The position numbers and the translations under genes were made by a program. A stretch of DNA of 64,000 nucleotides. Origin: Rhynchopus sp. YZ270_cl-10. Lineage: Eukaryota; Euglenozoa; Diplonemea; Diplonemida; Diplonemidae. Below, piece after piece: positions 51,760-62,669 of the stretch. Position 1 is the stretch's first letter, and the number at the start of each line of letters is the position of its first letter. The stretch spans positions 930,001 to 994,000 of the forward strand of contig OZ037880.1 in assembly GCA_964035575.1 (NCBI GenBank), read 5' to 3'. The notes beneath the pieces were generated by a model. That model saw only the letters and a program-made list of their open reading frames with translations, did no database searches and was not told the DNA's origin.

Positions 51760-53577
51760 ATGCCATCCCCTCACAGACATAGGCCACCTCCTTCCGAAAC
51801 CTCCACCGTCGCGTCTGTTGTGCACAGAAAGATTCCCTCAAGCTATTCACCACCCCAGGCCCCTCCTGTGGTCGTTGTCCCACCACCGCAGGTGAACCCT
51901 TTTCTTCGCAAGCAGATTGGTGCCGCATATGACGCGTCGTCTACTGCAGCCTGCGACCACTGCAAGAAGGACGTCAATATCGCGGCCCACAAATACTGCC
52001 CACACTGCGGGATGCGGGTGCAGTTTCAAGAAAAGGAGGAAATTGCGATTTCACGGAGTGCGCCGCTTCTCTCTCGCCTTGCGGTGCTTAAACGGAATAT
52101 GGGTGATGTCCATGTTGCCATGAACGATCCTGCAGATGAACTAGAACACGTCCCCGAAGAGCTAAAAGACACCATAATCCAGCAACAACAACAAGCCATC
52201 TCGGAGCTGAAGAAATACGTTGAAATGCAGGCCCTCCTCTCTGCTGAGCAGGCCGTACAGCTGGACCAGCTTCAAGCCGCAGTAGCCGACGACCTTTCCT
52301 CTGTTTCAGACACAACCCTCATGCTTGCCCCCGACTCCTCCCCTTCCTGTTCATCTGGATCGGATTCTTGGGGATTCGCGACCAGAAAACAACCCATCGG
52401 AACAGAAGAACAACAAGCCGAAATAAAGGAACTACAAACCTGCGTCGAAGCATTAACGAAGGGAACGTATGTGGAGCATCTTCAGAAGAAGACATCTGCT
52501 TTGAAGCTTGAGGTGGTTAAGCTTAAGAAATGGGCGAAATTGAAGCGGACGAATGAGAGGAAGAAGACTGAGAACTTGAGGGGGTGGGTGGACAACCAAG
52601 CAAGGTACGGGGTTAAGCGGATTCTGGATTGGGAGGAGGAGGTGCGGAGGGGCGAGGAACGCCGGGCTAGACAACGGGAGGAGGAAAGACAACGAGAACG
52701 CCGACACCGCGCACGACGGGAAAGGGAAAGAAGTGAGTCCTACAGTTCTGACGAGCAAATGGATTCGGGACGTCACCAAAATGAATCCTATACACAAACC
52801 TCCTCACAGTTCACACACTACGCAGAGCAGGTCGAATCCGACTACGACGTTGAAGTGACAGACGAACACCTAAACACAGCATTCCGCCCTCCCCACGCCC
52901 GCCGCGTCTCCATTACCCCTTCCACGGACCTCGAAACCCCCACCTCGCGTCCTGCTCAGCGTATTCTAGACCAACGCCGTTCTGCGCAAAACCGCCCCCG
53001 AACCCCCACCTTCAACAAAACCTTCTCAAAACTCTTTGACCCAGGTGTTGCCATTGCTTCAGAGTCTGGAAGTACCTCCTTTGGTATTCCAAAGTCCGAA
53101 TCTTCATCAGAATTGGGTACACAGAAGAAAAGCTCGACGCAAAGTGCAGAGGAAACTGCGTCGGAGAAGAGACGTCGTATCATTGAAACAGGGATTTGGG
53201 GTGGTGGTGGTGAAGGTGGAGGGCCTGGGATGGCGGCGTTCTACCCTCATACGATTCCATCGAGGGGGGCGAAGGTGGTGAAGGCACCAGAGGGGATGCC
53301 TACTCCAGTACCTCCAGCTCCGCCTGCACAGATTATGCATGTGATCGTGCATGATTCACCAAGGAGATCGCCAAAAAGGTCGCCCAGACAACACAGCATG
53401 TCAGGTAGCACAGCGAGGGTGCGTTGGGCCGAGGGGCATCCCAAGCAGAGAGAGTCGCCAATAGCAGTGCGTTCCCGAGGGTTTAAAAGCCTGAGTTCGC
53501 CGTTTCCGCCGCCCAATGAACCGAAGTCGTCAAGGCATATCTCCCCACCGCGTGGCGCGAAATATTCTGATTATTAA
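51760..53577 (+). CDS. Zinc-ribbon, coiled-coil protein of unknown function
   Basis: 605 residues, one exon. The Pro-rich N-terminus is followed by a four-Cys zinc ribbon at about residues 66-87 (CDHCKKDVNIAAHKYCPHCG). Helical, coiled-coil sequence runs about 125-185 and 210-330, ending in a strongly basic/acidic Arg-Glu tract (EERQRERRHRARRERERSES). The last 270 residues are disordered with Ser/Pro phospho-like sites, a Gly run and an SPRRSPKRSPRQ segment. The layout suggests a cytoskeletal or scaffold protein, but no family is recognised and the ribbon could equally bind protein or nucleic acid. Confidence 0.65.
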   Translation: MPSPHRHRPPPSETSTVASVVHRKIPSSYSPPQAPPVVVVPPPQVNPFLRKQIGAAYDASSTAACDHCKKDVNIAAHKYCPHCGMRVQFQEKEEIAISRSAPLLSRLAVLKRNMGDVHVAMNDPADELEHVPEELKDTIIQQQQQAISELKKYVEMQALLSAEQAVQLDQLQAAVADDLSSVSDTTLMLAPDSSPSCSSGSDSWGFATRKQPIGTEEQQAEIKELQTCVEALTKGTYVEHLQKKTSALKLEVVKLKKWAKLKRTNERKKTENLRGWVDNQARYGVKRILDWEEEVRRGEERRARQREEERQRERRHRARRERERSESYSSDEQMDSGRHQNESYTQTSSQFTHYAEQVESDYDVEVTDEHLNTAFRPPHARRVSITPSTDLETPTSRPAQRILDQRRSAQNRPRTPTFNKTFSKLFDPGVAIASESGSTSFGIPKSESSSELGTQKKSSTQSAEETASEKRRRIIETGIWGGGGEGGGPGMAAFYPHTIPSRGAKVVKAPEGMPTPVPPAPPAQIMHVIVHDSPRRSPKRSPRQHSMSGSTARVRWAEGHPKQRESPIAVRSRGFKSLSSPFPPPNEPKSSRHISPPRGAKYSDY

Positions 53578-53920
53578 TCAGATTTTTTTAAAAAGGTAAT
53601 TAACCACAAGAGGAAGAAGAAGAAGGAGAAGGGGTTATTATCGGTTTTCTGAGAGATCTTTCAACGCTTTGTTATACTATTTAGAGTAGAGAAAAAAAAA
53701 CCTGTAGTAGAATTGAATTGGGTTACACCTCAAAACCAGTTTTCAAAAATTGGTTGTGAAATGAGGGAAGCAAAAAAACCCCTCCAGATAACCAATTTCA
53801 TTCAGGAGAAAAAATATCCTGTGTACTGATAGAAAAAAAAGAAAGGGATTTTTTTCTTTATTTTCCTTCCTTTTCCTTTTGGGGAAATAAATACCATACC
53901 AATCAGACAATACACAAAAA

Positions 53921-55328
53921 ATGGTGAAGATCAAGGTGCTATCCCGGTCTACCCGGGAAAATACACGAGATGTTGCTTCTGATGTGGGTCGGGTGAACCG
54001 CAACCTTGACCCGAAACTGCATCCGTTTGACCGACAAATCGAGTATCAACGTGCTTTGACTGCGTCGAAGCTGGACAGAATGTTTGCAAAACCGTTTGTG
54101 GCGGGGTTGGAAGGACATGTAGACACGGTGAATGTCTTGGCGAAGGACCCGACTAATTTGTCTTTGATTCTTTCAGGGGGGTGCGACGGGGAGATTAAGC
54201 TTTGGAACATCCAGAAGAAGGAGCAGATGCACTCTGTCAAGGCACATCGCGCCTTTGTCAACGGCCTTGTCGTAGCACCGGATGGTGCAGCATATTTCTC
54301 TTGCTCCGACGACAAGGCGATTCGGATGTGGGATATGGACGGCACCGCACAACAGGATGCACACGGCGAAGCCCGCCCTGTCGCAGAGTACCTTGGAGAG
54401 CACTCCTTCAAAAGCATTGACCACTCCTGGACGAAGGGGATGATTGCCTCGGCAGGGTTCAACCTTCAACTGTGGGATATTACGAGGCAACAGCCGATTA
54501 CTACCTTCAATTGGGGGATCGATCAGGTAACACGGTGTCGTTTCAACAAGGTGGAACCGGATTTGATCTTGACAGCAATGTCTGACCGTGCGGTGTGCAT
54601 ATACGACTCAAGAGTTGAGCAGGCGACGCAAAAGATTATTATGAGCATGAAAACGAATGCCTTATGCTGGAACCCGATGGAGCCGATGACGTTCCTTGCA
54701 GCGTCGGAGGATTCGAATATCTATCAGTTCGATGCGAGACGGATGGACAAGGCGCAGTTGGTGTTTGTCAGCCACGTTGGACCGGTTCTCGACGTGGATT
54801 ACGCACCCACAGGAAAGGAGATGGTCAGCGGCTCCTTTGACCGTACCATTCGTCTCTGGAAGACCGATGTGTGTGACGGTACCTCAAGAGACATCTACCA
54901 TACCAAGCGTATGCGTCGTGTTGGCACCGTCGAGTGGACGCTCGACAACAACTTCGTCATCTCCGGCTCCGACGACATGAACGTCCGTGTCTGGAAGAGC
55001 AACGCCTCCCAGCCCCTCCAACACCTCTTCCTCAGGGAAAAGAAGAAGCTAGAATACAACAACAAGTTGAGGCAGAGGTATGAGAAATTTTTTTTTTTTC
55101 AAAATTTTCAAAAAAAAACAAAAAATCTACAGATTCGGGGATTTCCAAGAAATCAAGAAGATCAACAAACAGCGTCTTGTCCCAAAGGCGATCAAAATCG
55201 CGCAAAAGAAGAAGCGTGTTATGGCAGAAGCCCGCAAGAGGAACCTGCGCAACAGACAGGGGAACACGAAGAAGATACTGGAGGGACCAACTATGAAGAA
55301 GGACGTTGTGCTCCAGGAAGTGCCTTGA
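53921..55328 (+). CDS. SOF1: SOF1/DCAF13 WD40 protein of the small-subunit processome
   Basis: Two exons, 53921-55077 and 55133-55328, join in frame to 450 residues; the intron is 55 nt and A/T-rich with GTATG and TACAG ends. The N-terminus MVKIKVLSRS, R.NLDP.LHPF and RALTASKLDRMFAKPFV is characteristic of SOF1. WD40 repeats follow, and the C-terminus reads NNKLRQRFGDFQEIKKINKQ, then RLVPKAIKIAQKKK, as in the Sof1 C-terminal domain. SOF1/DCAF13 acts in nucleolar 18S rRNA maturation with U3 snoRNP. Reading through the intron gives a longer wrong tail. An ATCAG acceptor-like site is 14 nt before the ATG. Confidence 0.95.
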
Positions 55329-56024
55329 GGTGTTTCTCTTGGGTTGTGGGGTTGGGGAAGGGATCGTTTCTGTTCTGGTTTGTTCCGTCGTATCCGTCAA
55401 AACTGCTGTCTTTTATATTCTACATTTTCTCCTTTTTCGAGAAAATATGCAAAAAATTCACATTCCTTCCGTCTTTATGCAAAATCGAAAAGCTCCGGAA
55501 GCGCCGTTCTTGCCTCTAAAAAGTATTTGTGCAACAGTGATGACACATTTATCTTTCAAGTTTTATTTTTGCGGTTTTTTGTTTTTTAGTATAACCCCGG
55601 TAGGGCACATCAGAGTGGGGGTTGTGAGAGGGTGTTCTTGTCCGTCTGCAACCCCCAAATTTTCATTAGGAAGAGTTATAAGGGGCTTAGGTTCAATCTT
55701 ATAAACTTCTTTCGTTTGCAAAAAAAAGGGTAGTGCTTTCATCATATGGGTGGCTTTGTACAGTCGGGGGTGCCTGCATCAATAGCTACCATTTATTTTT
55801 TTTTTTCTCTTTCGGCCTTTCGTATCAATTTTGCAAAACCTTCACAAATCAGCCAATCAAATGAGGGGAAAAAAAAGACAGAAACTCCCCTTTTCACCCC
55901 TCCAAAATCAACTATATTATATCACTACATTGGGGTGATCAGGGATACTTTTCATAATTTTTTTCCTCCAATTTTTCAAAATTCTAAAGGACAGTGTACA
56001 CTTAAGTATTTTCAAAATATTTCA
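55329..56024. other. Intergenic with one dispersed repeat
   Basis: No gene is seen. 55682-55715 (GGGGCTTAGGTTCAATCTTA, TAAACTTCTTTCG) is a copy of the GCTTAGGTTCATCTTATAA family. An open frame continues upstream of the next start to about 55746 without family features. Confidence 0.5.
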
Positions 56025-57774
56025 ATGAGCGAGGATGTGCCTGTAGAGGAGATGGGGTTGGAGGAGATGCGCGATGCGTTGGTTGCGTCACGTAGTGAGG
56101 TGGCAAGCGGGAAGGAGAAAATGGCTAAATGGAAGACCAAGATGAAGGGTATCATCGAAGAAGAACGGAAGGAGCTGGTCCAGCTGCGCGACGCCCAGAG
56201 CGGTTATGAGGAGAAGGTTAGCACCCTTGAGGTAGAAATGGCCAAGCTCAAACAAGAGCGAGATCTCAAACACGGCCACCTCGACGGAACTGTAGGTGAC
56301 ACTGACCCCCACTCCTCTCACACAATAAGCAGACTCGAAGCAGAGAAGAAAGCTCTCCAAGACGACTTTGAACGTTTCAAAGAAAGGACCAATATCGCAA
56401 TGAAGCTCCGCGGGAAGGAGCTTGCCAGCAAGCAGACCAAACACTCTACGCTAGAAGACGACCTTCGGAGCCTGCAGGTTGAGCTTGTTGTATGGTTTTA
56501 TACTACCCCCTTCTAAACAGGACCACTTTGGGTTATTTTTATGCACTTTATGCCAATGAACACATCTTCACTAAACAGATGGTCAAAGAAGAGTTAGGGA
56601 CAAAGGAAAAGCAGCTGGACCGTCTTGAAGAGCAGGCAGCTCAGGCGAGTTTGTCTATGTCACGCCAGCTCGAAATGGCGACACGAGACGAGGACCGGGT
56701 CAAAGCATTGTACGAGTCAGAGAAGCTCTCGCTTGTGGCAAGGCAGAGGGAGGTATGTGGTACATCAAGAAGCCTAGAATGAACGCTGAATGAGAGAAAA
56801 AAAAGTGAGGAAAATGGTAAGAACATACGGACACCGTACTCAGCATACAACACATTGCGTTAGTGGATTGGCCATTGGACGGATATGAAAAAAACACAAC
56901 ACAAAACAGCAAATCCAAGACATAAAAGAGCGCAACGAACAGCAACTCGCCGACACCGCCCGCCTCCACGAGCAAGAGCTGACCCAGCTTTCCTTAAAAA
57001 TTGACGAGGTATGCCCCATTACCCTTACCCATTTTCTCCTTTTACCCCCCTTTTTTAAAGCACGAAAAACTTTGGTTCTTTTCAGAATTTTTTGACTGAC
57101 ACAACATAACTGAAAGTCCACAAAAACCTTTGTACTAACCGTCCCCCCCATGTTTTTCTGGATTACGAAACACTATCTTACCTCTCTCTTTCACTTTCCC
57201 CTCCACATCCCCTCACTTCCCCTACAGGCAGAAGCAAACGTCGTCTCCAAGACCCAGGTCCGCGTAGACGAACTGGTCAAACGCAATGTGAGTCTTCAGG
57301 TACCCCTCCCCTTCTACCCTAGTTCTTATTTTCTTTATTGTTCTTATTCAGGGTGAGCTTGATGAGGCGAAGGCAGTGGTGAGTGGTCTTGAGGCTGCAG
57401 CGCGTGCTGTGGCGGAGGTGAAGAATGGGGATAAAGCGCCGATGGAAGGTGCAGAGTTGAGGGAGCTGCGTGCGAGTGTGAGGCGGTTGAATGAGGATAA
57501 GGATCATCAAGCACAGCGGTTGTTTGCCTTGCAGCAGGAGTTGATTGAAGCAAAAGAAGCGGCAGGGGAGTTGAAGGATACCTACAAAGTAGAGGCAGAC
57601 CTCTCAGAAGGGCAGCAACGGTCGTACCTCAAGCAGGTCATCCTCAGCTTTCTGACCTGCAAAACAGACGACGTCCGACAGTCGCTCATCCCCATTCTAG
57701 CAACGCTCCTGCAACTCTCGGGAACAGAGCTCAAATCGATCTATCTAGAAAATCCTACCTGGACGGTCACCTAA
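56025..57774 (+). CDS. GRIP-domain golgin, five exons
   Basis: Exons 56025-56489, 56579-56752, 56910-57008, 57228-57287 and 57352-57774, all joined in phase 0, give 406 residues. Donors are GTATG except GTGAG at 57288. Nearly the whole chain is coiled coil. The C-terminal 50 residues form a GRIP domain: RSYLKQVILSFLTCK, VRQSLIPILATLLQLSGTEL and KSIYLEN, with the conserved Tyr of the EYLKN motif and the LPVL.TLLQLS pattern. GRIP domains bind Arl1-GTP at the trans-Golgi network, so this is a peripheral TGN tether like golgin-97/golgin-245. It is short for the class. Confidence 0.85.
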
Positions 57775-58838
57775 GCTAGACAAAAAGGACGCCATGCTTA
57801 AGTCATGAGGATGTCAAACCCAGAGCCTGGCTCTAGCTGGAGAGGCCAAGGGTCTCATACAAAAAGCTTCTAGTGATGATGCAAGACACAGCGCATAGCA
57901 AGGCACCTCTTGTTTTCCTGTTAATGCTCTCAACCTACGCACGGATTGGGCAGTATACCAATGCCAGCTTTTCCCACATCTTAGTGAGGATTGCATTACA
58001 ACCATTTTTCAAAAAGGTATCCTCAGTTGAAGGCATATGTCCATGTTTGAGCTGCTGATTTGTGCAAAACCTAGGTACAATAACTAAAAGTGGATCCTAG
58101 AAAAATGGAATACTTCGTGGTAGCTTTTCTGGGTGGGTAAAAGTATCCAAGAAAAAATATTCTCATACGGCACGCACTGCACCGTATCCACCCCCCTACC
58201 CATACACTACAACCTAACCACCCTACGAAAAAAAACACTGCTCTTTTGTTTGCTACGTTTTTTTTTCTCTCCAAAAAAAAGAATCACTTTTTATCTCCCT
58301 TCTTTTCCCCTGAATACCAAATGATGTAGGATGCAAGCAAGGACTGCATGGTTGGGTGTCCACCCCCCGGTACATCCGGTCATACCAAGGGCTTTGTATT
58401 TCAACTCTACTTTTATTTCGAGCAGTACTGTAATTTCCCACAGTAAAATGGTAAAAATCCGCATTTTGACAGCTTTCCGATTAAGTAGCAATATTGGTGC
58501 TCCTGAAATAAAAAATACCAAGTACGCAACAACTACGCACTAAGTACACAACAAGTACGCAATATAGGGTATTCCTGTATTTTTTTTTTTTTTGTGTTGT
58601 GTCAGTGCCTGCGTCCCTGAGGCGTTTGCACTATCAACTTCACTTTTTTTTTCGTGCACAAAGTGCGCAACAAGTACGCAAAATGGGGTTATCAGGAGTA
58701 CCAAATATACGTGAAATTGGCCACAAAATGCAACCACACTTTTGTTCACGAGAGGGCTTTGTATTTCAACTCTACTTTTTACCAATTCCACCCCACAGGC
58801 CCCTCCTCCTCCCTCCTCCCTCCTCCCCCTCTGCTACA
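57775..58838. other. Intergenic, rich in dispersed repeats
   Basis: No gene is seen. 58339-58405 and 58745-58780 carry the GAGGGCTTTGTATTTCAACT family and 58601-58650 carries GTCAGTGCCTGCGTCCCTGA / GCGTTTGCACTATCAACTTC. Several TACGCAACAAGTACGCA-like short repeats lie at 58518-58565 and 58665-58685. CACCCCACAG precedes the next start by about 39 nt. Confidence 0.55.
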
Positions 58839-59945
58839 ATGTCATCCACATTGTATGGGGCTGACTATGGGAAGGTTGCAGGTCAGTTGCCAGAAACGGT
58901 GGCGAGACATCCGGTGTTGGATAGACTTGCACCGGATTTACGACAGAAGGTGGTGCTTGAGTTGGAAGCTATGGCAAGGGCGAAGCGGGCACCTCAGGGG
59001 AGAACGAGTGTAGACCAGGCGGCATCACGGTATTTTGCAAGCCCTCATGTACAGTTGAGTGCGGTGTCCCCTGCTGTACCACCACCGGAGAACCATTCGC
59101 ATGCGACGGCACAGACGAGCTTTCCATCGGATGCATGCATCCAAACAGACTTTGATGGAACACCTCTCCGTTCTTATGTTCCTGCCCTCGCCACCCAAAC
59201 CAGCTCCCCACCCCCAACCGGCGCAGGGCTCCACTCCTACATCGAAAACCATCCGTTGATACAAACCACCCCCGATGGTTTTGGTGTTCCCTCTGCAGCC
59301 TCTCCTCTACCCGCTGCGCTTTCTCCTGCGGAAGAAAGGGAATTAAAGAGCGAGGCACGAACCCGCTTTGTTTTAGACCGAATGACTGCCGAAGGGGAAC
59401 GCAAAAAGGGGCAGACCAGGGTTTTGACACCAGAATACCAAGAAGCGTCGAGATTAGGGTTTCCGGTGCCGGAGGATTTTGAGGGGCAAACGACGTATCT
59501 ACCAAATGGAACGTATGATGTTTCCTTTGGCGATCATATCGAAGGTGGAGAGTCGGGGGAAGGAACGGCGGATTTGAAACGAAGGGTGCATCAGGAGTTT
59601 TGGCGGGAATTTAATCTGGCGTTTGACAGAAATATCACTGCACAGAGAGACCCTGAGGTGGATTCGTTATTGGAAGGGGTTAGTCGGTATGAGGTGGGGT
59701 TGACCGCTAGCCCGCCATATGGGGGGCGTGGGGGGTATGGAGGTAGTGTAGGCAGTGCAGGCAGCGACCCGGTCTCCCCTTCACAACACCGAAGCGCAGC
59801 GCGTGTCGAAGCACAAAACATCTTCTGGCAAGAATACACAGACAGCCTAGACCATCTCCTACCCACAATGGGAGAACCGAGACCCTCACGAAAACCCAGC
59901 TCCCGCCCCTCAAGAACGAGAAGTCTGGACTCATATGACTTATGA
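58839..59945 (+). CDS. Unknown soluble protein
   Basis: 368 residues from the ATG at 58839. An in-frame frame extends upstream through a dispersed repeat and a CCT-rich tract but is unlikely to be coding. Not recognised. Two moderately ordered segments stand out: VARHPVLDRLAPDLRQKVVL near the N-terminus and LTPEYQEASRLGFPVPEDFE, TTYLPNGTYDVSFGDHIEGG, HQEFWREFNLAFDRNITAQR in the middle. The rest is Pro/Ser-rich, with a Gly-rich stretch (YGGRGGYGGSVGS) and a basic Ser/Arg tail. No membrane segment or catalytic motif. Confidence 0.6.
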   Translation: MSSTLYGADYGKVAGQLPETVARHPVLDRLAPDLRQKVVLELEAMARAKRAPQGRTSVDQAASRYFASPHVQLSAVSPAVPPPENHSHATAQTSFPSDACIQTDFDGTPLRSYVPALATQTSSPPPTGAGLHSYIENHPLIQTTPDGFGVPSAASPLPAALSPAEERELKSEARTRFVLDRMTAEGERKKGQTRVLTPEYQEASRLGFPVPEDFEGQTTYLPNGTYDVSFGDHIEGGESGEGTADLKRRVHQEFWREFNLAFDRNITAQRDPEVDSLLEGVSRYEVGLTASPPYGGRGGYGGSVGSAGSDPVSPSQHRSAARVEAQNIFWQEYTDSLDHLLPTMGEPRPSRKPSSRPSRTRSLDSYDL

Positions 59946-60433
59946 TTAAATTCGATTGAATATGAGGAAGAAGAAGAAGCGAACTGTTGTTAGTATAGAG
60001 ATAGAAGGGAGAGGGGGAGGAGGGGGGGAAGGGTTATTCTGTTTGTATTTGTTAAGATGGAGAGAGCGGTAGGGGACGGCTTTTTTCTGATAGAGTTTTT
60101 AGTCTTTTTTTCTGTGGAAGATAAAAAAAAAGGGATTTTTTAGTACTTTATATTCGATAAGACGGAAGGTGCGGGGGAGGGAAGGGGGTTGAGTGCTTTC
60201 AGTAGGTTTGATAGGTCAAATGGTCGAATAAGGGTTTTCCACCTGATTTGGTCTGGTAGAAACTTCTAAGCCAAACACAGCCGTACGACACCACCTTCTG
60301 GAAGCGTTTCGGTTGAGCATATGTCGATTGTGGAGAGAGGGCAATGGAGAAAAGGGAGATGGACATCATGCGGGTATTGTGTATCGAGGGTTGGGGAGGG
60401 GAGGGGTGGGGAATTGATATTCATAGCGACGTT

Positions 60434-60465
<32 letters not shown>

Positions 60466-62669
60466 GCCTAGACAAGCAGAATTGTCTAAGGGTTGGGTTG
60501 TTCACCCACTATGCTTGCATAAGGGAGAGGGCGCTTCGGAGCCATGGTGGGGTTTGTCTGTGCAATGTAGTTGGGTGGTGTTGAAGCAAAGACGGCATTC
60601 TTTGAGAAGGATGGTTGAGGGGAGGGGGGGTAAGCCGTATGTGTCAGCATGGGGAAGGTTGCTGCGAGATGGGTTATTGAAGGGGGGTGCTGAGGACATC
60701 GCAACCAGCGTTGTGTGGCTGCCTAGTATAAGGTGCACGCATGGGGTCGGGGGTGTGGTGGTGGCTTTGCACTGTGGCTGTCTGTTGCAACCAGGGGTGT
60801 GTTAGCACTACATACCTGTGAAGAAATAAGAGACTCCTTCTCTTTCTTGGTGTGCTCGGAAGGGGTGGAGGGGGGAAGGGGAGGGGGGGAACTCCGTTGA
60901 GATGTGGGTTCAATAAAACGTGCGATTATGAATGGCTTTTCCGTGGCTCTGCAGTTTTGAGGTGTGCTTAGAAACGTAGTGTGTTGCTGTGATGTGTTTG
61001 TCTCGTCTATGGGAGTGAATGTATTGTTGTATGCAGTTGTGTTCAGCAAACCTGATCGGTCTGCGAACCCGGGTTTTACAGATTCGAAACAGAGGGAGAG
61101 AGGGTTTGGTGTACCGTGAGGTGATACGTTGCGGAATGCATGCCGACGCAGTTGGTTTATCCAACTGTGTTGATGAGATTGTAGGTGTTTTTTTTTTTTT
61201 TGGGAGGGGCAGGGTTTCCGCCAGGATTTGGGGTTTCCGAAATTGGGGTGTACCATGAAAACGACCCCCAAAAAAAAATTTTTCTCCCCGAAAAAGCGGT
61301 CGTCGCGCGCTTCGCGCGCGCCTCCCTGGCAGACACAGGTAAGCGTGCGGGGGGGTGCTACAAAAAATTTTTTTGGGGGGTTGAAAGGGCAGAAAGGGAG
61401 GCGCGAGATACACTCACTACCGGTTGAGGTGTCACTTCCACTGGCCGTATCGCCTCGTCAACCGTGGGAGGGGTCTCCTTCTTGACCAAGACAAGTCGGC
61501 TCTGCCGCAGCTTTGGCACAACTTTTTGGGTTTTAGCACCAGGCTTTTTAGCACCAGCTTTGATAGCAACCATGTTAAGCTTCACAGCTGTGTTGTCTGG
61601 TAGAGGTGGTTCATTTAGAGGTCAGGGGTGGAAGCTTAACAAGGTAAAGGAGTCTTGTGAGAGGGTGATGGTATTTGCTTTTTTCATTGCATGGCGCTAC
61701 ACAGTGATTACAGCGCTGCCGTTGCAACATGTAATAGAAAGTGAATGCACTCGTCCCTTGCACCGAAGCCTCTTTAAAAAAATGAGTAAGATGTCTTTAA
61801 AAAAGGGGCAATACACAGAAGTGTCAATGATAATATAGCAACATCAAATAGCCAGCAACACAGCGCCGCAGGCGCACGGTACGCTACTTTTTCTTTTTTT
61901 CCCCTAGATTTTACCCCCCCTTTTCTTCCACTTCTTTTGACACAGCGAGACAAACGCTCTGCACGGTGGGGTCACATGACCACGGGGGGTCATCTACAAC
62001 CTCTAAAACCCCATTTTTCTCGGGGTGTACTTTGGTACACCCCGAATCCCTGTAAAAATCCAAATTTTTCCGGGGAAAATATTGGGGTGTACCAAAGTAC
62101 ACCCCGGTACACCTTGGCGGAAACTCTGAGGGGTATTAAGGGCTTCATAATGACCCTCACGGGCGGTTCAGATTCCTCCGCGATGTTGAAGGGAGCTGGA
62201 GGCCAGCGGCATTTCTGGTTGCACGCGGGTGGGAGGAAGGAGGGTTTGCGCTGTGTGTGTGGTACCTTGAGTTGCAGCACGCGGTTGCATACAAGAAGAC
62301 GGCTGCACCGGAACGCAAGGGAGACGCCTGCTCCTCTAAACGAGACGTTCCTCCAGAAGACACTAACCTTTTCCCACCTCTGACTTTGTCTGACTCTTGC
62401 TCAGTCTTGTTGGGGCTGGGACTCTTGCTCGGACACCTGTCGCTAGACCTCATGGGGTTGGGGTAGTGATGAAGGCACCGTGAGCAGAGGGGTGTGGGTG
62501 GAGAGGGAGATATGGTTGGGAAAGAGAGAGGGTGAAGTGAGAATGAGTCACCAGAGCGGTCGCATGGTTCTCCTACAAGGCGGAGTCTGGTTGGTAGTGG
62601 GTTTGCACCTTGTCTTACAATTTCTCCAATCAAAACAAAAAACAGAGGAAAAAAGAGAAAGCAGAAACA
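59946..62669. other. Intergenic, 2.7 kb, with one probable transposable element
   Basis: G-rich tracts near 60005-60030 and 60170-60190, then mixed sequence. I found no open frame here with a recognisable motif outside the element at 61210-62128. A GCGCCGCAGGCGCACGGTAC block occurs at 61863-61882 (also near 14893). Confidence 0.5.
61210..62128. mobile_element. Probable hAT-like element related to the one in the PEX19-like intron
   Basis: Inverted ends CAGGGTTTCCGCCA (61210-61223) and TGGCGGAAACTCTG (62115-62128) match at 13 of 14 positions and share CAGGGTTTCCGC with the element at 15598-16459. Only AGGGG is repeated directly at both edges, so the duplication is weak. Internally, GGGGTGTAC..GTACACCCC palindromes cluster at 62019-62106. 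The minus-strand frame 61358-61585 (MVAIKAGAKKPGAKTQKVVP) is basic and might be a transposase start; that is speculative. Confidence 0.55.

Noticed and set aside
55078..55519. Read-through C-terminus of the SOF1 gene
   Set aside because: The extension follows a 55-nt intron read as coding. Splicing it out restores the conserved Sof1 C-terminal sequence.
58599..58838. 80-residue N-terminal extension of the unknown gene at 58839
   Set aside because: It is translated from two dispersed repeats and a CCT-rich tract.
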